Below, one piece after another: positions 37,501 through 41,570 of a DNA stretch of 64,000 nucleotides. The DNA is taken from positions 402,989-466,988 of the forward strand of contig SCFE01000118.1 in NCBI GenBank assembly GCA_004352715.1. The letters are read 5' to 3'. This DNA is from Hofstenia miamia (lineage: Eukaryota > Xenacoelomorpha > Acoela). The notes under the pieces were generated by a model, which searched no databases, had not been told where the DNA came from, and saw nothing but the letters and a program-made list of their open reading frames with translations. The position numbers and the translations under genes are program-made. The number at the start of each line of letters is the position of its first letter. The first letter of the stretch is position 1.

Positions 37501-37516
37501 ATACCCTCATCATTAG
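1326..37516 (+). CDS. PIK3R: Class IA PI3-kinase regulatory subunit (p85-like), multi-exon, 5' partial
   Basis: Seventeen exons join in phase (1326-1375, 1424-1471, 2115-2221, 2264-2404, 2452-2529, 2638-2836, 3147-3272, 4385-4478, 7934-8239, 21747-21929, 22776-22871, 22937-23123, 32732-32857, 33586-33668, 33769-33924, 35422-35691, 37324-37516), giving about 813 residues and a TAG stop at 37514-37516. The domain order is C1, SAM, C1, RhoGAP/BH, SH2, coiled coil of roughly 165 residues, SH2. The SH2-coil-SH2 half is diagnostic of p85 adaptors, which hold and inhibit the p110 lipid kinase and recruit it to phosphotyrosine motifs at the membrane. Both SH2 domains keep the phosphotyrosine-binding Arg (FFVRDS and FLIRQS). 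Vertebrate p85 starts with SH3; here C1-SAM-C1 is seen instead, and an SH3 further upstream cannot be excluded. The RhoGAP arginine finger reads Tyr. The splice chain is inferred from sequence alone; the donors after 3272 and 4478 are weak. Confidence 0.88.
1424..1471 (+). CDS. PIK3R: p85-like gene exon: middle of C1 domain 1
   Basis: A 48-nt intron (1376-1423, GTAAGT...TTTAG) separates this exon from the previous one. Joining them completes a Cys codon and puts 13 residues between the two CxxC pairs, the normal C1 spacing. The intron is a multiple of three without an in-frame stop, so an unspliced reading also stays open. The donor is GTAAAT at 1472. Confidence 0.65.
1519..1550. repeat. (TA)n microsatellite
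   Basis: A run of alternating T and A. It directly abuts the ribozyme-like end of a Penelope-like fragment. Similar runs at 2083-2104, 15908-15950, 17377-17400, 20867-20910, 22503-22532, 35101-35137, 47993-48038, 49630-49690 and 61473-61497 are not listed separately. Confidence 0.95.
1553..1584 (-). ncRNA. Hammerhead-ribozyme-like core in a Penelope-like element
   Basis: On the minus strand CTGAAGA is followed by one base, then GACTAAATTTTAGTC, a near-perfect hairpin (stem II), then GAAA, then ACGTT. This is the CUGANGA - stem II - GAAA layout of a type I hammerhead with a very short, palindromic stem III. Penelope-like elements are known to carry such minimal hammerheads, thought to act as dimers. 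It sits downstream of the GIY-YIG ORF on the same strand, where the pLTR belongs. Stem I was not verified. Confidence 0.55.
1649..1890 (-). mobile_element. Penelope-like element fragment, GIY-YIG endonuclease C-terminus
   Basis: Reading the minus strand from about 1890 gives KTYIGETIRHFEKRKSEH and then, after about 40 residues, SEAILIKDHEK and a stop. YIGET...R..EH is the GIY-YIG nuclease signature in the form seen in Penelope-like retroelements, and the element continues into a hammerhead-like motif at 1584-1553. The reverse-transcriptase part is missing. It lies in the intron between C1 exons of the p85-like gene. Confidence 0.65.
2115..2221 (+). CDS. PIK3R: p85-like gene exon: end of C1 domain 1 and linker
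   Basis: The acceptor CTTTAG ends at 2114 and the donor GTATGT starts at 2222. Joined to the previous exon it gives CTVCGLPFHPVC followed by a last Cys eight residues on, which is the CxxC-x4-H-x2-C half of a C1 finger. A Ser-rich linker (KSGDSSVSFSSEPK) follows and leads into the SAM domain. The ATG at 2177 lies inside this exon and is not needed as a start. Confidence 0.75.
2264..2404 (+). CDS. PIK3R: p85-like gene exon: SAM domain, first part
   Basis: This exon has 47 codons in phase 0 at both ends, flanked by introns of 42 and 47 nt. It starts PMNTWSVDDCCLWL and continues through KINGYELEQL, the Trp-x-Val-x-Asp...Trp-Leu and I-x-G-x-x-L signatures of a SAM protein-interaction domain. SAM is not part of the classical p85 layout. 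Confidence 0.8.
2452..2529 (+). CDS. PIK3R: p85-like gene exon: SAM domain, last helix
   Basis: This exon has 26 codons in phase 0 at both ends. It begins DLKISDATHLSAIKSAV, which corresponds to the last part of a SAM domain (D-L-x-I...H-x-x-x-I-x-x-A). The donor is GTATGT at 2530. Confidence 0.75.
2638..2836 (+). CDS. PIK3R: p85-like gene exon: C1 domain 2
   Basis: It encodes a full C1 zinc finger with consensus spacing: His, x11, CGRC, x12, CVAC, x4, His, x2, Cys, x7, Cys. The acceptor that keeps phase 0 is the AG at 2636-2637; the AG two bases earlier would break the frame. The donor GTAATG starts at 2837. A C1 directly before a RhoGAP domain is the chimaerin arrangement. Whether it binds diacylglycerol cannot be told from this. 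Confidence 0.8.
3147..3272 (+). CDS. PIK3R: p85-like gene exon: start of RhoGAP (BH) domain
   Basis: The encoded stretch IFGKPLKEQV...GVPPFVKICVDRIEQ is the usual N-terminal part of a RhoGAP fold (F-G-x-x-L...VP-x-x-x-x-x-C-x-x-x-I). The acceptor TTACAG is clear. The donor (GTCGGT at 3273) is weak but is the one that fits the phase of the next exon. Confidence 0.75.
4385..4478 (+). CDS. PIK3R: p85-like gene exon: RhoGAP arginine-finger region
   Basis: The carried-over G makes Asp, then AIYYLSAKATEIQTFRDKI follows. This aligns with the G-I-[YF]-R-[LV]-S-G region of RhoGAPs, but the catalytic Arg position is Tyr. Ending at 4478 (donor GTCTTC) gives phase 2 and fits the next exon. The alternative donor at 4493 (GTTCGT) would break the frame unless a small exon is missed. 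The 3' boundary is therefore uncertain. Confidence 0.7.
4479..6496. other. Intron sequence, p85-like gene
   Basis: No gene or clear element seen. It is AT-rich with a short GC-rich patch near 4885-4925 (gggccgaatt...gggccggac) that resembles the ends of short repeats elsewhere in the window. Confidence 0.5.
6497..7886 (-). mobile_element. mariner transposon, copy A (inactive)
   Basis: The element is bounded by TA target duplications (6495-6496 and 7887-7888) and inverted repeats of about 46 bp starting TTAGGTTGATGCATAATTAT. The transposase reads on the minus strand: an N-terminal helix-turn-helix part (7737-7402), then the catalytic part. The first catalytic Asp is Tyr in this copy (VTGYESW; copy B has VTGDESW). 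The second Asp is in HHDNARPH and the third in PTDYH. A nonsense codon (TGA, where copy B has TGG) interrupts near 7400. A 55-nt segment at 7034-7088 looks like an intron. Confidence 0.9.
7034..7088 (-). other. Intron-like segment in mariner copy A
   Basis: On the minus strand the segment begins GTTAGT, is T-rich and ends TTTTTCAAG. The frame before it (ending FWWNDN plus G) hits a stop right at the junction. Removing the segment joins it in phase to the frame starting DERQQWL. The counterpart in copy B is 12491-12546. The size matches the short introns of the host gene. It may instead be part of a larger insertion in the transposase. Confidence 0.4.
7934..8239 (+). CDS. PIK3R: p85-like gene exon: RhoGAP core, copy A
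   Basis: This 306-nt exon (phase 2 at both ends) encodes the conserved GGLKAYFRELPDP motif, the structural Lys and Arg of RhoGAP helix B, and the later VENLGNVFCHIFMRPP motif with the conserved Asn. The acceptor is TTTTACAG and the donor a strong GTAAGT. Because the length is a multiple of three, doubling or skipping it keeps the frame. A second copy with the same predicted protein lies at 13379-13684. Confidence 0.9.
8240..10440. other. Intron of p85-like gene, left copy of the duplicated block
   Basis: No coding sequence seen. It is nearly identical to 13685-14891 and then to 16350-17340, apart from the 1.45-kb insertion present only in the right copy. The word CATCATTG at about 9441 marks the site that carries the insertion in the other copy. 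Confidence 0.7.
10530..11074 (+). pseudogene. hAT transposase relic (ZMYM/TTF type), copy A, cut by assembly gap
   Basis: It encodes a TTF-type zinc-finger region (KYKWLSGCEKINALFCRPCL) and the following DUF4371-like part (NRGQYIEMITFLKSYDPLLA). Compared with copy B at 18120 it lacks a short stretch after the start and one around 10710, so the frame shifts. It runs into the 1000-N gap. Confidence 0.75.
11075..12074. other. Assembly gap, 1000 N
   Basis: Exactly 1000 N. The sequence to its left ends inside a hAT relic; the sequence to its right starts inside a mariner that is also found at 6497-7886. Reading frames crossing it have no meaning. Confidence 1.
12075..13331 (-). mobile_element. 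mariner transposon, copy B (5'-flank lost in gap, inactive)
   Basis: The right end is intact (inverted repeat ending CAACCTAA at 13331, TA at 13332-13333). The transposase reads on the minus strand for 217 codons from 13195. It retains the first catalytic Asp (VTGDESW) and HHDNARPH, but an internal deletion of about 80 bp near 12250, compared with copy A, removes the PTDYH region with the third Asp. It shares the intron-like segment (12491-12546). The other inverted repeat falls in the gap. Confidence 0.9.
13379..13684 (+). CDS. PIK3R: Duplicate RhoGAP core exon, copy B (probable haplotype or tandem duplicate)
   Basis: It has the same predicted protein, splice sites and flanking intron as 7934-8239, offset by 5445 bp. 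The roughly 1.2 kb of intron after it differs at only a few positions from copy A. A 1000-N gap lies between the copies, so this may be an unmerged allele and not a second exon. If real, it could be spliced in tandem or as an alternative without a frame change. The protein count given for the gene uses only one copy. Confidence 0.6.
13685..14894. other. Intron of p85-like gene, right copy of the duplicated block
   Basis: It differs from 8240-9440 by only a few single-base changes (for example around 14303, 14776, 14790 and 14819). No gene seen. Confidence 0.7.
14895..16348. mobile_element. Non-autonomous DNA transposon with long inverted repeats (PIF/Harbinger-like?)
   Basis: The element starts GGGTGCGTTCGCG and ends CGCGAACGCACCC, with an ATT trinucleotide on both sides. 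The arms are inverted copies of each other for roughly 150 bp, including CACCGGT and GCATTCGCGC blocks. The left arm carries an extra internal copy of the subterminal motif. There is no transposase; the interior is AT-rich with a (TA)n run at about 15908. The 3-bp duplication and GGG start suggest PIF/Harbinger, which is inference only. The left block copy at about 9441 lacks it. Confidence 0.75.
17401..18070 (-). mobile_element. Possible solo LTR insertion
   Basis: About 0.7 kb present in the right block copy and absent from the left copy (around 10475), inserted in a TA-rich stretch. On the minus strand it has a TATA box (TATAAATAGGG, 17858-17848) followed after about 22 bp by an AATAAA (17826-17821), the promoter and poly(A) spacing of a long terminal repeat. 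The TG/CA ends and target duplication could not be fixed because of the flanking (TA)n. Confidence 0.35.
18107..20143 (+). pseudogene. hAT transposase (ZMYM/TTF type), copy B, frameshifted
   Basis: Frame one (to 19090) carries a TTF-like zinc-finger region, a DUF4371-like part, and the catalytic-type segment ITVDEATDNSSKSLLSIIF followed by AYDGASVLSG. A frameshift near 19088 and several stops follow. Open pieces at 19425-19814 and 19811-20143 continue the protein and end with the hAT C-terminal dimerisation region (SAASAERSFSVLKKIKTSAR, then MSLEKDLL). It is longer and less eroded than copy A, but not functional as read. Terminal repeats were not identified. Confidence 0.85.
20144..21746. other. 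Intron sequence, p85-like gene
   Basis: No gene recognised. It contains a (TA)n run at 20867-20910. Short ORFs at 21116-21520 have no recognisable features. Confidence 0.5.
21747..21929 (+). CDS. PIK3R: p85-like gene exon: RhoGAP-nSH2 linker and start of nSH2
   Basis: The acceptor TTTTAG ends at 21746 and the donor GTATGT starts at 21930. The exon encodes a linker with several prolines (including NNYHPPGDENYVEVFP) and then DKVGWYHGQVSP, the first strand and helix start of an SH2 domain (W-Y-x-G-x-[IV]-[ST]). Confidence 0.85.
22259..22500. repeat. Direct duplicate flanking a 100-N gap
   Basis: The roughly 63 bp ending at 22321 (TTATCTGGTTCCTACCAGGC onward) recurs at 22437-22500 on the other side of the gap 22337-22436, followed both times by (TA)n. 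This is most likely overlapping contig ends around a microsatellite. Confidence 0.85.
22776..22871 (+). CDS. PIK3R: p85-like gene exon: nSH2 phosphotyrosine pocket
   Basis: It encodes EETQELMDGAPDGSFFVRDS and then a stretch ending FTLVLK. FFVRDS is the FLVRES box with the invariant phosphotyrosine-binding Arg. The donor is GTAGGT at 22872. Confidence 0.9.
22937..23123 (+). CDS. PIK3R: p85-like gene exon: rest of nSH2
   Basis: The exon begins YFGENKMIRI, where many SH2 domains have a His two residues before a basic residue; vertebrate p85 nSH2 also lacks that His. FHSVVHLINHF and LKHPVNRV then match the end of the p85 nSH2. It ends in phase 0 with donor GTATCT at 23124, before an intron of about 9.6 kb. 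Confidence 0.9.
23789..24110. mobile_element. Short inverted-repeat element (MITE), copy 1
   Basis: It starts CAGAGATGGACATGGG and ends CCCATGTTCATCTCTG, with GC-rich ends and an AT-rich core. A related copy is at 45925-46296. The shared core includes GGTATGATAAA and TCAATGTATTTGCGTGCACT. The CAG ends are typical of hAT, but no clean target duplication was seen. Confidence 0.65.
24160..24990 (-). pseudogene. piggyBac-like transposase relic
   Basis: In broken minus-strand frames, LGFKVWIFCGS and then FSIDNFCIFSTLLLHL resemble the GFKVW and DNFFTS blocks of piggyBac transposases. Further on, EKCVVCSKQTHLQCSFCN and FYHSQ (24270-24172) resemble the C-terminal cysteine-rich domain. Stops and frameshifts are frequent. 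No TTAA-bounded ends could be paired. This rests on motif memory only. Confidence 0.45.
25000..26546. other. Intron sequence, nothing recognised
   Basis: A 100-codon ORF at 25136-25438 has no features I recognise. TTAACCCTTTCACGCC at 25085 resembles a piggyBac-type end, but no partner was found. Confidence 0.4.
26549..28148 (+). mobile_element. Tc1/mariner-family transposon (second family), inactive, with assembly duplicate inside
   Basis: Inverted repeats of 26 bp (GATTGATCCTTAAAAATGTT onward; right copy ends at 28146) with TATA at both borders. The transposase runs 27108-27890: a helix-turn-helix region, then IIDEKQFFERP, where the first acidic residue is expected, then VHDNARPHVS. A frameshift near 27855 moves the last part (PPYSPDVNMLDRM) to another frame. 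Bases 26638-27069 are an exact repeat of 27071-27502 separated by one N, most likely an unmerged contig overlap, so the true element is about 430 bp shorter. Confidence 0.85.
28340..31440 (+). mobile_element. Non-LTR retrotransposon (CR1/Jockey-like), decayed
   Basis: In order: a possible ORF1 tail (28330-28581; VELFAKDGIHLSRKSLSTLI, like the end of a GDSL-type esterase); an ORF2 start with a 2A-like motif; an apurinic endonuclease domain (28900-29370; YMNARSLSANRNEF, TETWLNDSD, RGGGLMILI); the start of the reverse transcriptase (29524-29841; SDHNLCVYV); its core (30380-30811; NNQFGFRPKFSTSDAI, VALLDLSKAFNSM); and a C-terminal part (30863-31418; HSFVLSQFNYC). The catalytic YxDD box is broken (YADA near 30850). 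Many stops and frameshifts. Lies in the 9.6-kb intron. Confidence 0.85.
28846..28872 (+). other. Degenerate 2A-like (ribosome-skipping) motif in LINE ORF2
   Basis: The residues read GGIEINPGS. The 2A consensus is D-[VI]-E-x-N-P-G-P, with separation before the last Pro. The first Asp (Gly here) and the final Pro (Ser here) are changed, so it should be inactive. 2A-like motifs near the start of ORF2 are known in several non-LTR retrotransposons. Confidence 0.5.
31938..32120 (+). pseudogene. hAT transposase C-terminal relic
   Basis: An open stretch ending in TGA encodes LLVLPVTSAVVERCISKAGL, then NPLRNKLNP and VYNNQND. This matches the hAT dimerisation domain (LP-[AV]-[ST]-S-x-x-x-ER-x-F-S). 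It is a different family from the two larger hAT copies. The rest of the transposase was not found. Confidence 0.7.
32121..32731. other. Intron sequence, nothing recognised
   Basis: AT-rich, with no ORF or repeat recognised before the iSH2 exon. Confidence 0.5.
32732..32857 (+). CDS. PIK3R: p85-like gene exon: iSH2 coiled coil, part 1
   Basis: This exon has 42 codons in phase 0, rich in Lys, Glu and regularly spaced hydrophobics (for example ELQKHFSKITTKIKKSEEEF). This is the start of the antiparallel coiled coil that in p85 grips the p110 adaptor-binding domain. Confidence 0.8.
33586..33668 (+). CDS. PIK3R: p85-like gene exon: iSH2 coiled coil, part 2
   Basis: It encodes about 28 residues starting KINFMSKQQTNLKILISWLE, with an amphipathic pattern. 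The acceptor TTTTAG and donor GTAATT are both clear, and it ends in phase 2. Confidence 0.75.
33769..33924 (+). CDS. PIK3R: p85-like gene exon: iSH2 coiled coil, part 3
   Basis: It encodes 52 residues of highly charged helix (HKSVLKKLDAFKND, then VQRYDQKIEESRADVDANKG). Phase 2 at both ends. The donor GTATTG is followed within 26 bp by a hAT-type element inserted in the intron. Confidence 0.8.
33951..35060. mobile_element. hAT-type non-autonomous transposon with perfect 8-bp target duplication
   Basis: It starts CAGGGCTGAGACGAAGTTAAC and ends GTTAACTTCTCTCATCCCTG, imperfect inverted repeats that continue into TTAACGCGTTA-type sequence. AAGGGAAT occurs on both sides (33943-33950 and 35061-35068). 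The 1110-bp interior has no transposase. The element sits 26 bp after an exon end in the intron between iSH2 exons. Confidence 0.85.
35422..35691 (+). CDS. PIK3R: p85-like gene exon: end of iSH2 and start of cSH2
   Basis: It encodes the last coil turn and an acidic linker, then KHLWYYPTITRQEGERMM and GTFLIRQSAEKDIFAVTF, the first half of the C-terminal SH2. The phosphotyrosine-binding Arg is present (FLIRQS). It ends in phase 2 with donor GTAAAT at 35692. Confidence 0.9.
35692..37323. other. Last intron of the p85-like gene
   Basis: No element or gene recognised. Overlapping ORFs on both strands at 36772-37268 are low-complexity and have no support as genes. Confidence 0.6.
37324..37516 (+). 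CDS. PIK3R: p85-like gene last exon: end of cSH2 and stop
   Basis: The carried-over TG plus G gives Trp, then FCGEVNHCKIFRATDGGLGF and PYLCHQSLEDFVLHYTKHTL follow, the second half of the p85 cSH2, with its His present (VNHCKI). Nearly the whole exon is SH2; only a short tail after FTMPL precedes the TAG at 37514-37516. Confidence 0.92.
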
Positions 37517-38074
37517 TTACCAAGTGCTTATTTTTAATGTTGTAGCTTTAAAATTCTCAATCATTCTAAAACCATCAAAATTTAATTTTCAGTTAATAAT
37601 GATATCAACCAACTAGCATTGTGGAATACTACTTTGCTTTGAATTGAAACTAATCATGCATTACAAATGAAAACATTTACATCTGCTGCTAATTTAACAT
37701 TTTTATTTGTTTTTGATTGAGTTTTTAAATGCGAAATTTTATTGTATGTATTGGGCAAATAGATAGATTTTAATAGATTTTAATTGTAAATGCGATATTT
37801 CATTTTGTAAAATTTATTTTGCTTATTTAGTAAAGTATTTTTGTTTATATATATTCAAACGTGAGATCATCTATAATTCATTTTGAGATACCTAAAGAAA
37901 AATTAGTTTCTCTTATCATATTCAGTAGCGAAAATATTGAGGAATTATTAATTTTAGTGTTCATTAATTATACTTTTCTTCACCTGGTAGACTATTTGTC
38001 CATTTTCTTATGCCTTTCTTTTATATTTACTGTTCTATTTACTTGTTCATCAATCACACTTTTATTTTGTTTAT

Positions 38075-38080
38075 AATAAA
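38075..38080 (+). terminator. Candidate poly(A) signal of the p85-like gene
   Basis: AATAAA, about 560 bp after the stop. It is the first canonical hexamer I noticed downstream; variant signals nearer the stop are possible. Confidence 0.35.
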
Positions 38081-38313
38081 TACAAGTAAATGTTCAACCA
38101 ACATTCATCAAGGCGCAGAAATTGACAGTCTTCGAAAATACACACCAAAGCCCTACCCAGCTTGGCTTACGAAATTTGGTCCATTCTAGGACCAATTTGT
38201 TACCAAAAAATTTCAAGAATTTTTCTTTTGGTAAACCTAAGTTAAATATCTTAGTCTTATTGTAAATTCTTCAATCCGAAGTTAAAAATAGGAACATAAC
38301 ATAATCAGAAATA

Positions 38314-38341
38314 TAGTTTGCTAAATATTTAACATCATCAG
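38314..38341 (-). ncRNA. Degenerate hammerhead-like motif, second Penelope-like fragment
   Basis: The minus strand reads CTGATGA, T, then GTTAAATATTTAGC, then AAAC. It aligns with the core at 1584-1553, but the GAAA box has lost its G, so it should be inactive. It sits at the same place relative to its GIY-YIG remnant. Confidence 0.4.
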
Positions 38342-38369
38342 AAATAGAAATTTACCGCACTAAATTTTT

Positions 38370-39140
38370 ACGAAATTCGATTTAATTAATTTTAGAAAAA
38401 TCGATGAAATAATGTTTTGAATGTGTAATCTTCGTAATATTTAAAGTTGGTTTTAATTATATTTTGTAATATGATTCAGCTGCTTTTATTGTAAATCGAT
38501 CTTGAGTCGTGCATAATATTTTATAACAAATTGATAATCACAGATCTTCGAGTGATTCAAAATTTCTTTTGATAATCTTAGTATAAACATTAGACTAAAA
38601 GATATATTCCGCTCGACTTGAGCATCGTCAATTTACAAAATTGTTTCTATAAATATGCATTATTTAATTATTATAAAAGATATTGTGTAATTAAACGCTG
38701 ATTGGTGGTAATTTGTCCTGATATATGAATAGAATTTCTTATTAAGTGTAGTACATTGGCATAATTATACACCTCAACAAAAGCTGCTAATACTACACTT
38801 AATGCTTCAATAACAACATAAAATACACAAAAACTATAAAAACATAACAAAAAACATCAGCGTTTAATTACATAATAATATCTTTCAATTAATTAATACA
38901 TGACTTATTTAGAGGGAAAATTTGTTAAGTAAAGTGAAATATATCTTTTAGTCTTATGTTTTTACTAAAATTATTAACGATCCTTAGCAACAATAAATTA
39001 TTTGTTTTGATGCTCCATGCACTTGAATTCTTCTACATGATTGTCTTGCAGTTGGTCCAACATTAGGTTCGCCACAGGCGCATGTAATTTTGTCAATAAC
39101 TTCAAAATTAGTAGGTGCTTTTAAATTTAGAAATTTTATC
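38370..39140 (-). mobile_element. Penelope-like fragment, minus strand, split by an inverted-repeat insertion
   Basis: The minus strand from 39140 gives a decayed GIY-YIG part (KITCACGEPNVG, then CRRIQVHGAS). After an insertion (about 38565-39005) the 3' part resumes at 38560-38390, clearly homologous in reverse to 39535-39690 (GAATCACT...AGATCT, then AGCAGCTGAATCATATTA). It is head to head with the plus-strand copy. Confidence 0.6.
38565..39005. mobile_element. Inverted-repeat element nested in the Penelope-like fragment
   Basis: Left arm (38571-38610) and right arm (38936-38977) are imperfect inverted copies built around GACTAAAAGATATATT. A second inverted pair lies inside (ATTAAACGCTGAT at about 38693 and ATCAGCGTTTAAT at about 38857), so most of the element can fold on itself. 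No ORF. Confidence 0.55.
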
Positions 39141-39249
39141 AGTTAAGAACATCCTACAAAAATATCAATATCCATTATAGAGTTCATAGATCTGTGTTAG
39201 AGAAAGACAATAAATAAGATCATTTAAAATAATAGCAATTTAAACAGCA

Positions 39250-39690
39250 AGAAGTCATTTATATATACATTCAATATAGAATTCAGAAGAATCCATATAA
39301 GCTGCCTAATAAGAAATCTTAAGAACATTGAATCTATAAAAGATAATGTAAGAATAATATCAAAAACATAAAATATGATCTATTCTCAATTTAAAAGCAC
39401 CTAATTTTGAAGATGTGGCTAACGTTGTTTACGAAATTTCATGCGCATTATGCAAAACTTATGTTGGACAAACTTCAAGACAATTATGTAGAAGAATTCA
39501 AGAGCATAGAATATCAACAGAAATATCGAATCACTTAAAGATCTCTTATCAATTAAGTAATAAAATATGCAACACATAAGATCAATTTATACTAAAAGCA
39601 GCTGAATCATATTATATAATATATTTAAAACCAACTTTAAATAGAAAAGAAAACTACATATTTAAAACATTATTTTCATTGAATTTATAA
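39250..39690 (+). mobile_element. Penelope-like fragment, plus strand, GIY-YIG endonuclease
   Basis: Broken frames give VVYEISCALCKTYVGQTSRQ, then CRRIQEHRIS, the GIY-YIG endonuclease motif in its Penelope-like form with the preceding Cys pair. The C-terminal part (KAAESYYIIYLKPTLNRKE) ends in a stop near 39688. Stops interrupt the middle. The reverse transcriptase is missing. Confidence 0.65.
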
Positions 39691-39849
39691 AATGAATTAC
39701 TTTGAATTTTGTAAAAATTTAGTTCTGTAACTATTGCAACTATTGCTTAATAGTACATTTTTGAAATTTCAGCCGTTTTTTCCAAATCCTTGGTACATTG
39801 TCTTCTTTATGTTAGGGGTCGGGGCGGGGGTTTCAGAGCACCTCATTGC

Positions 39850-40376
39850 TTACGACCTGGCATGGGAGTAGTAAAGAAAGCACTATACAATATAATTTTA
39901 TTTCTTTTACAAAAATTGAAAAATTCACCTCTGAATTCACTTCCACGATCAATTCAAATTCGTTCAACATTACGCCAGTTCTTAAATTTTTTAAAAGCAG
40001 ACAACACATGACTAGATTTTTTATTTCTTAAAGGTTGTACACGGAATTTTTTAGATAAAATATCATAACAAACAAGTAAGTATTTTATTCCGCTATTGTA
40101 CAAAGTTAGAGATTCCACCACCGCTAAGTCCATAGTCCAAATTTCATCAATTCCAAATGCAATAACACGTTGACGGGAAAATTTCCTCACAGCTCTCTTG
40201 TGTGTTGTATATACATCACTTGTTGCGAGAAAGTTTTTCACATTTTGCAGGGTAATTTTCGGAAATTTCAATTTAGCTTTATGATATAGTTCATTAATTC
40301 CACCAAAACTCGCTGACGATTTTAACGAAGTGTACAGTTGATGCAAGTGCTTATCCATATTCCAAACTAGTTCCAT
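39850..40376 (-). pseudogene. Polinton/Maverick integrase (retroviral-type DDE), broken
   Basis: The minus-strand ORF from 40376 encodes an N-terminal region (LYHKAKLKFPKITLQNVKNF), then IDEIWTMDLAVVES with the first catalytic Asp, then GIKYLLVCYDILSKKF. A stop follows WRNVERI at 39954. The next segment (about 39951-39860) still resembles the second catalytic block (IDRGSEF) before the similarity ends. The third acidic residue and C-terminus are gone. The start overlaps the end of the neighbouring ORF by 10 bp, as in a compact viral-type gene block. Confidence 0.75.
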
Positions 40377-40874
40377 AATAGCAGTTGCTTCGTATTTATA
40401 TTTTTGTACACGTTTTTGTTTTTAATCAAGTGATCGGGGATTGTGCCAATATCCTTTAAAATATCACACACACGTTTTGACAGTCTTTTATTAGGTGTTT
40501 GTACACAATCCTTAAATTCGTTATAAGATATTGAACCAGCGCCAGTGTAAATCTTATCAATATGTAAAAAAAACACCTGTATTTGGATCATTTAAAAATT
40601 CTTTCAATGCATCATCATTATTATTATTATTACTGAAATGTAACATGTGGTGATGGTATTTTAGAAGTTTTTTCAAATAATCATCATTGTACTGGTGTTG
40701 TACATCAGGGTAGTTGTTTTGAACAGAATTTAATTTTACTTGTATATCGTCATTAATCGTTGATCTTTGTTGTGTAGTATCGTTTTTTATAACATTGTTG
40801 ACCGTCTTATTGTAGTATTCTGTTAAACGATTGTAATTTTCCAAAGAAAAAAACACCATTTGAACTGTCGTCAT
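40367..40874 (-). pseudogene. Polinton-associated protein of unknown function, frameshifted
   Basis: Two overlapping minus-strand ORFs (40874-40557 and 40591-40367) look like one protein of about 165 residues broken by a frameshift near 40575. It starts MTTVQMVFFSLENYNRL, has an Asn/His-rich middle, and ends next to the integrase. Position suggests a Polinton structural or accessory protein; I do not recognise it. Its first part is repeated at 41283-41145 by an assembly join. Confidence 0.5.
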
Positions 40875-41403
40875 TATAGAATAATGTGTAAAATAAATTT
40901 AATCATGCATTACATATACTCTTTCATAATGCGTAATAGAAAATTGAAAAATTTTTTTAGTAGTGCAGTCTCTTCGTATTGACGAAGATTTAANAATGTG
41001 TAATTAATACAATACCACAATTTAAATATCTTCCGGCTATAACTAAATTAGCAAAAATTTGTGAATTCAAACATTCCTCACCAAAATCATAAAAAATAAT
41101 TAGACTGTTCTTAACATAATTTTCAGACATCACATTTTCCAAGNTTACTTGTATATCGTCATTAATCGTTGATCTTTGTTGTGTAGTATCGTTTTTTATA
41201 ACATTGTTGACCGTCTTATTGTAGTATTCTGTTAAACGATTGTAATTTTCCAAAGAAAAAAACACCATTTGAACTGTCGTCATTATAGAATAATGTGTAA
41301 AATAAATTTAATCATGCATTACATATACTCTTTCATAATGCGTAATAGAAAATTGAAAAATTTTTTTAGTAGTGCAGTCTCTTCGTATTGACGAAGATTT
41401 AAA
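40735..41403. repeat. Assembly-duplicated Polinton contig ends around two single-N joins
   Basis: 40739-40993 reappears as 41147-41400. Between the Ns at 40994 and 41144 lies a 149-bp piece about 90% like 41811-41960 of the ATPase gene. The short repeated ORF at 41283-40990 is a chimera across these joins and not a gene. Confidence 0.85.
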
Positions 41404-41570
41404 AATGTTTTTTGTTTATCTCCTAGTGGAATGATTCCATGTTGGATATTGTAGACAATACCGCGTAGAATTTCTTTGTCTTCTAGCAAAACTAGCTTAG
41501 TTTTTCTGGAGCAGGCCGCTAGGAACTTGTAAATAGCGGGTTCTTTGATTAAATCCATAGAATTTTTGCA
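41319..41570 (-). CDS. Polinton small protein, adenovirus pX-like
   Basis: An open frame of about 83 codons if started at the internal Met (MDLIKEPAIY). It holds FLAACSRKTKLVLLEDKEIL followed by a stretch with Asn-Ile...Gly...Ile-Pro-Leu and a later LRQYEETALLKKF. This is the pattern of the short, basic protein commonly found beside the ATPase in Polintons and compared with adenovirus pX. It overlaps the ATPase 3' end. The frame is intact, but its neighbours are broken. Confidence 0.55.
   Translation of the reverse strand, partial: CKNSMDLIKEPAIYKFLAACSRKTKLVLLEDKEILRGIVYNIQHGIIPLGDKQKTFLNLRQYEETALLKKFFNFLLRIMKEYM

Noticed and set aside
39815-39835. G-quadruplex in the run GGGGTCGGGGCGGGGG
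   Set aside because: Only three G-tracts with short spacing; a fourth is lacking unless the last run is split.
40990-41283. Polinton fusion protein
   Set aside because: Chimera of two gene pieces across an N join.
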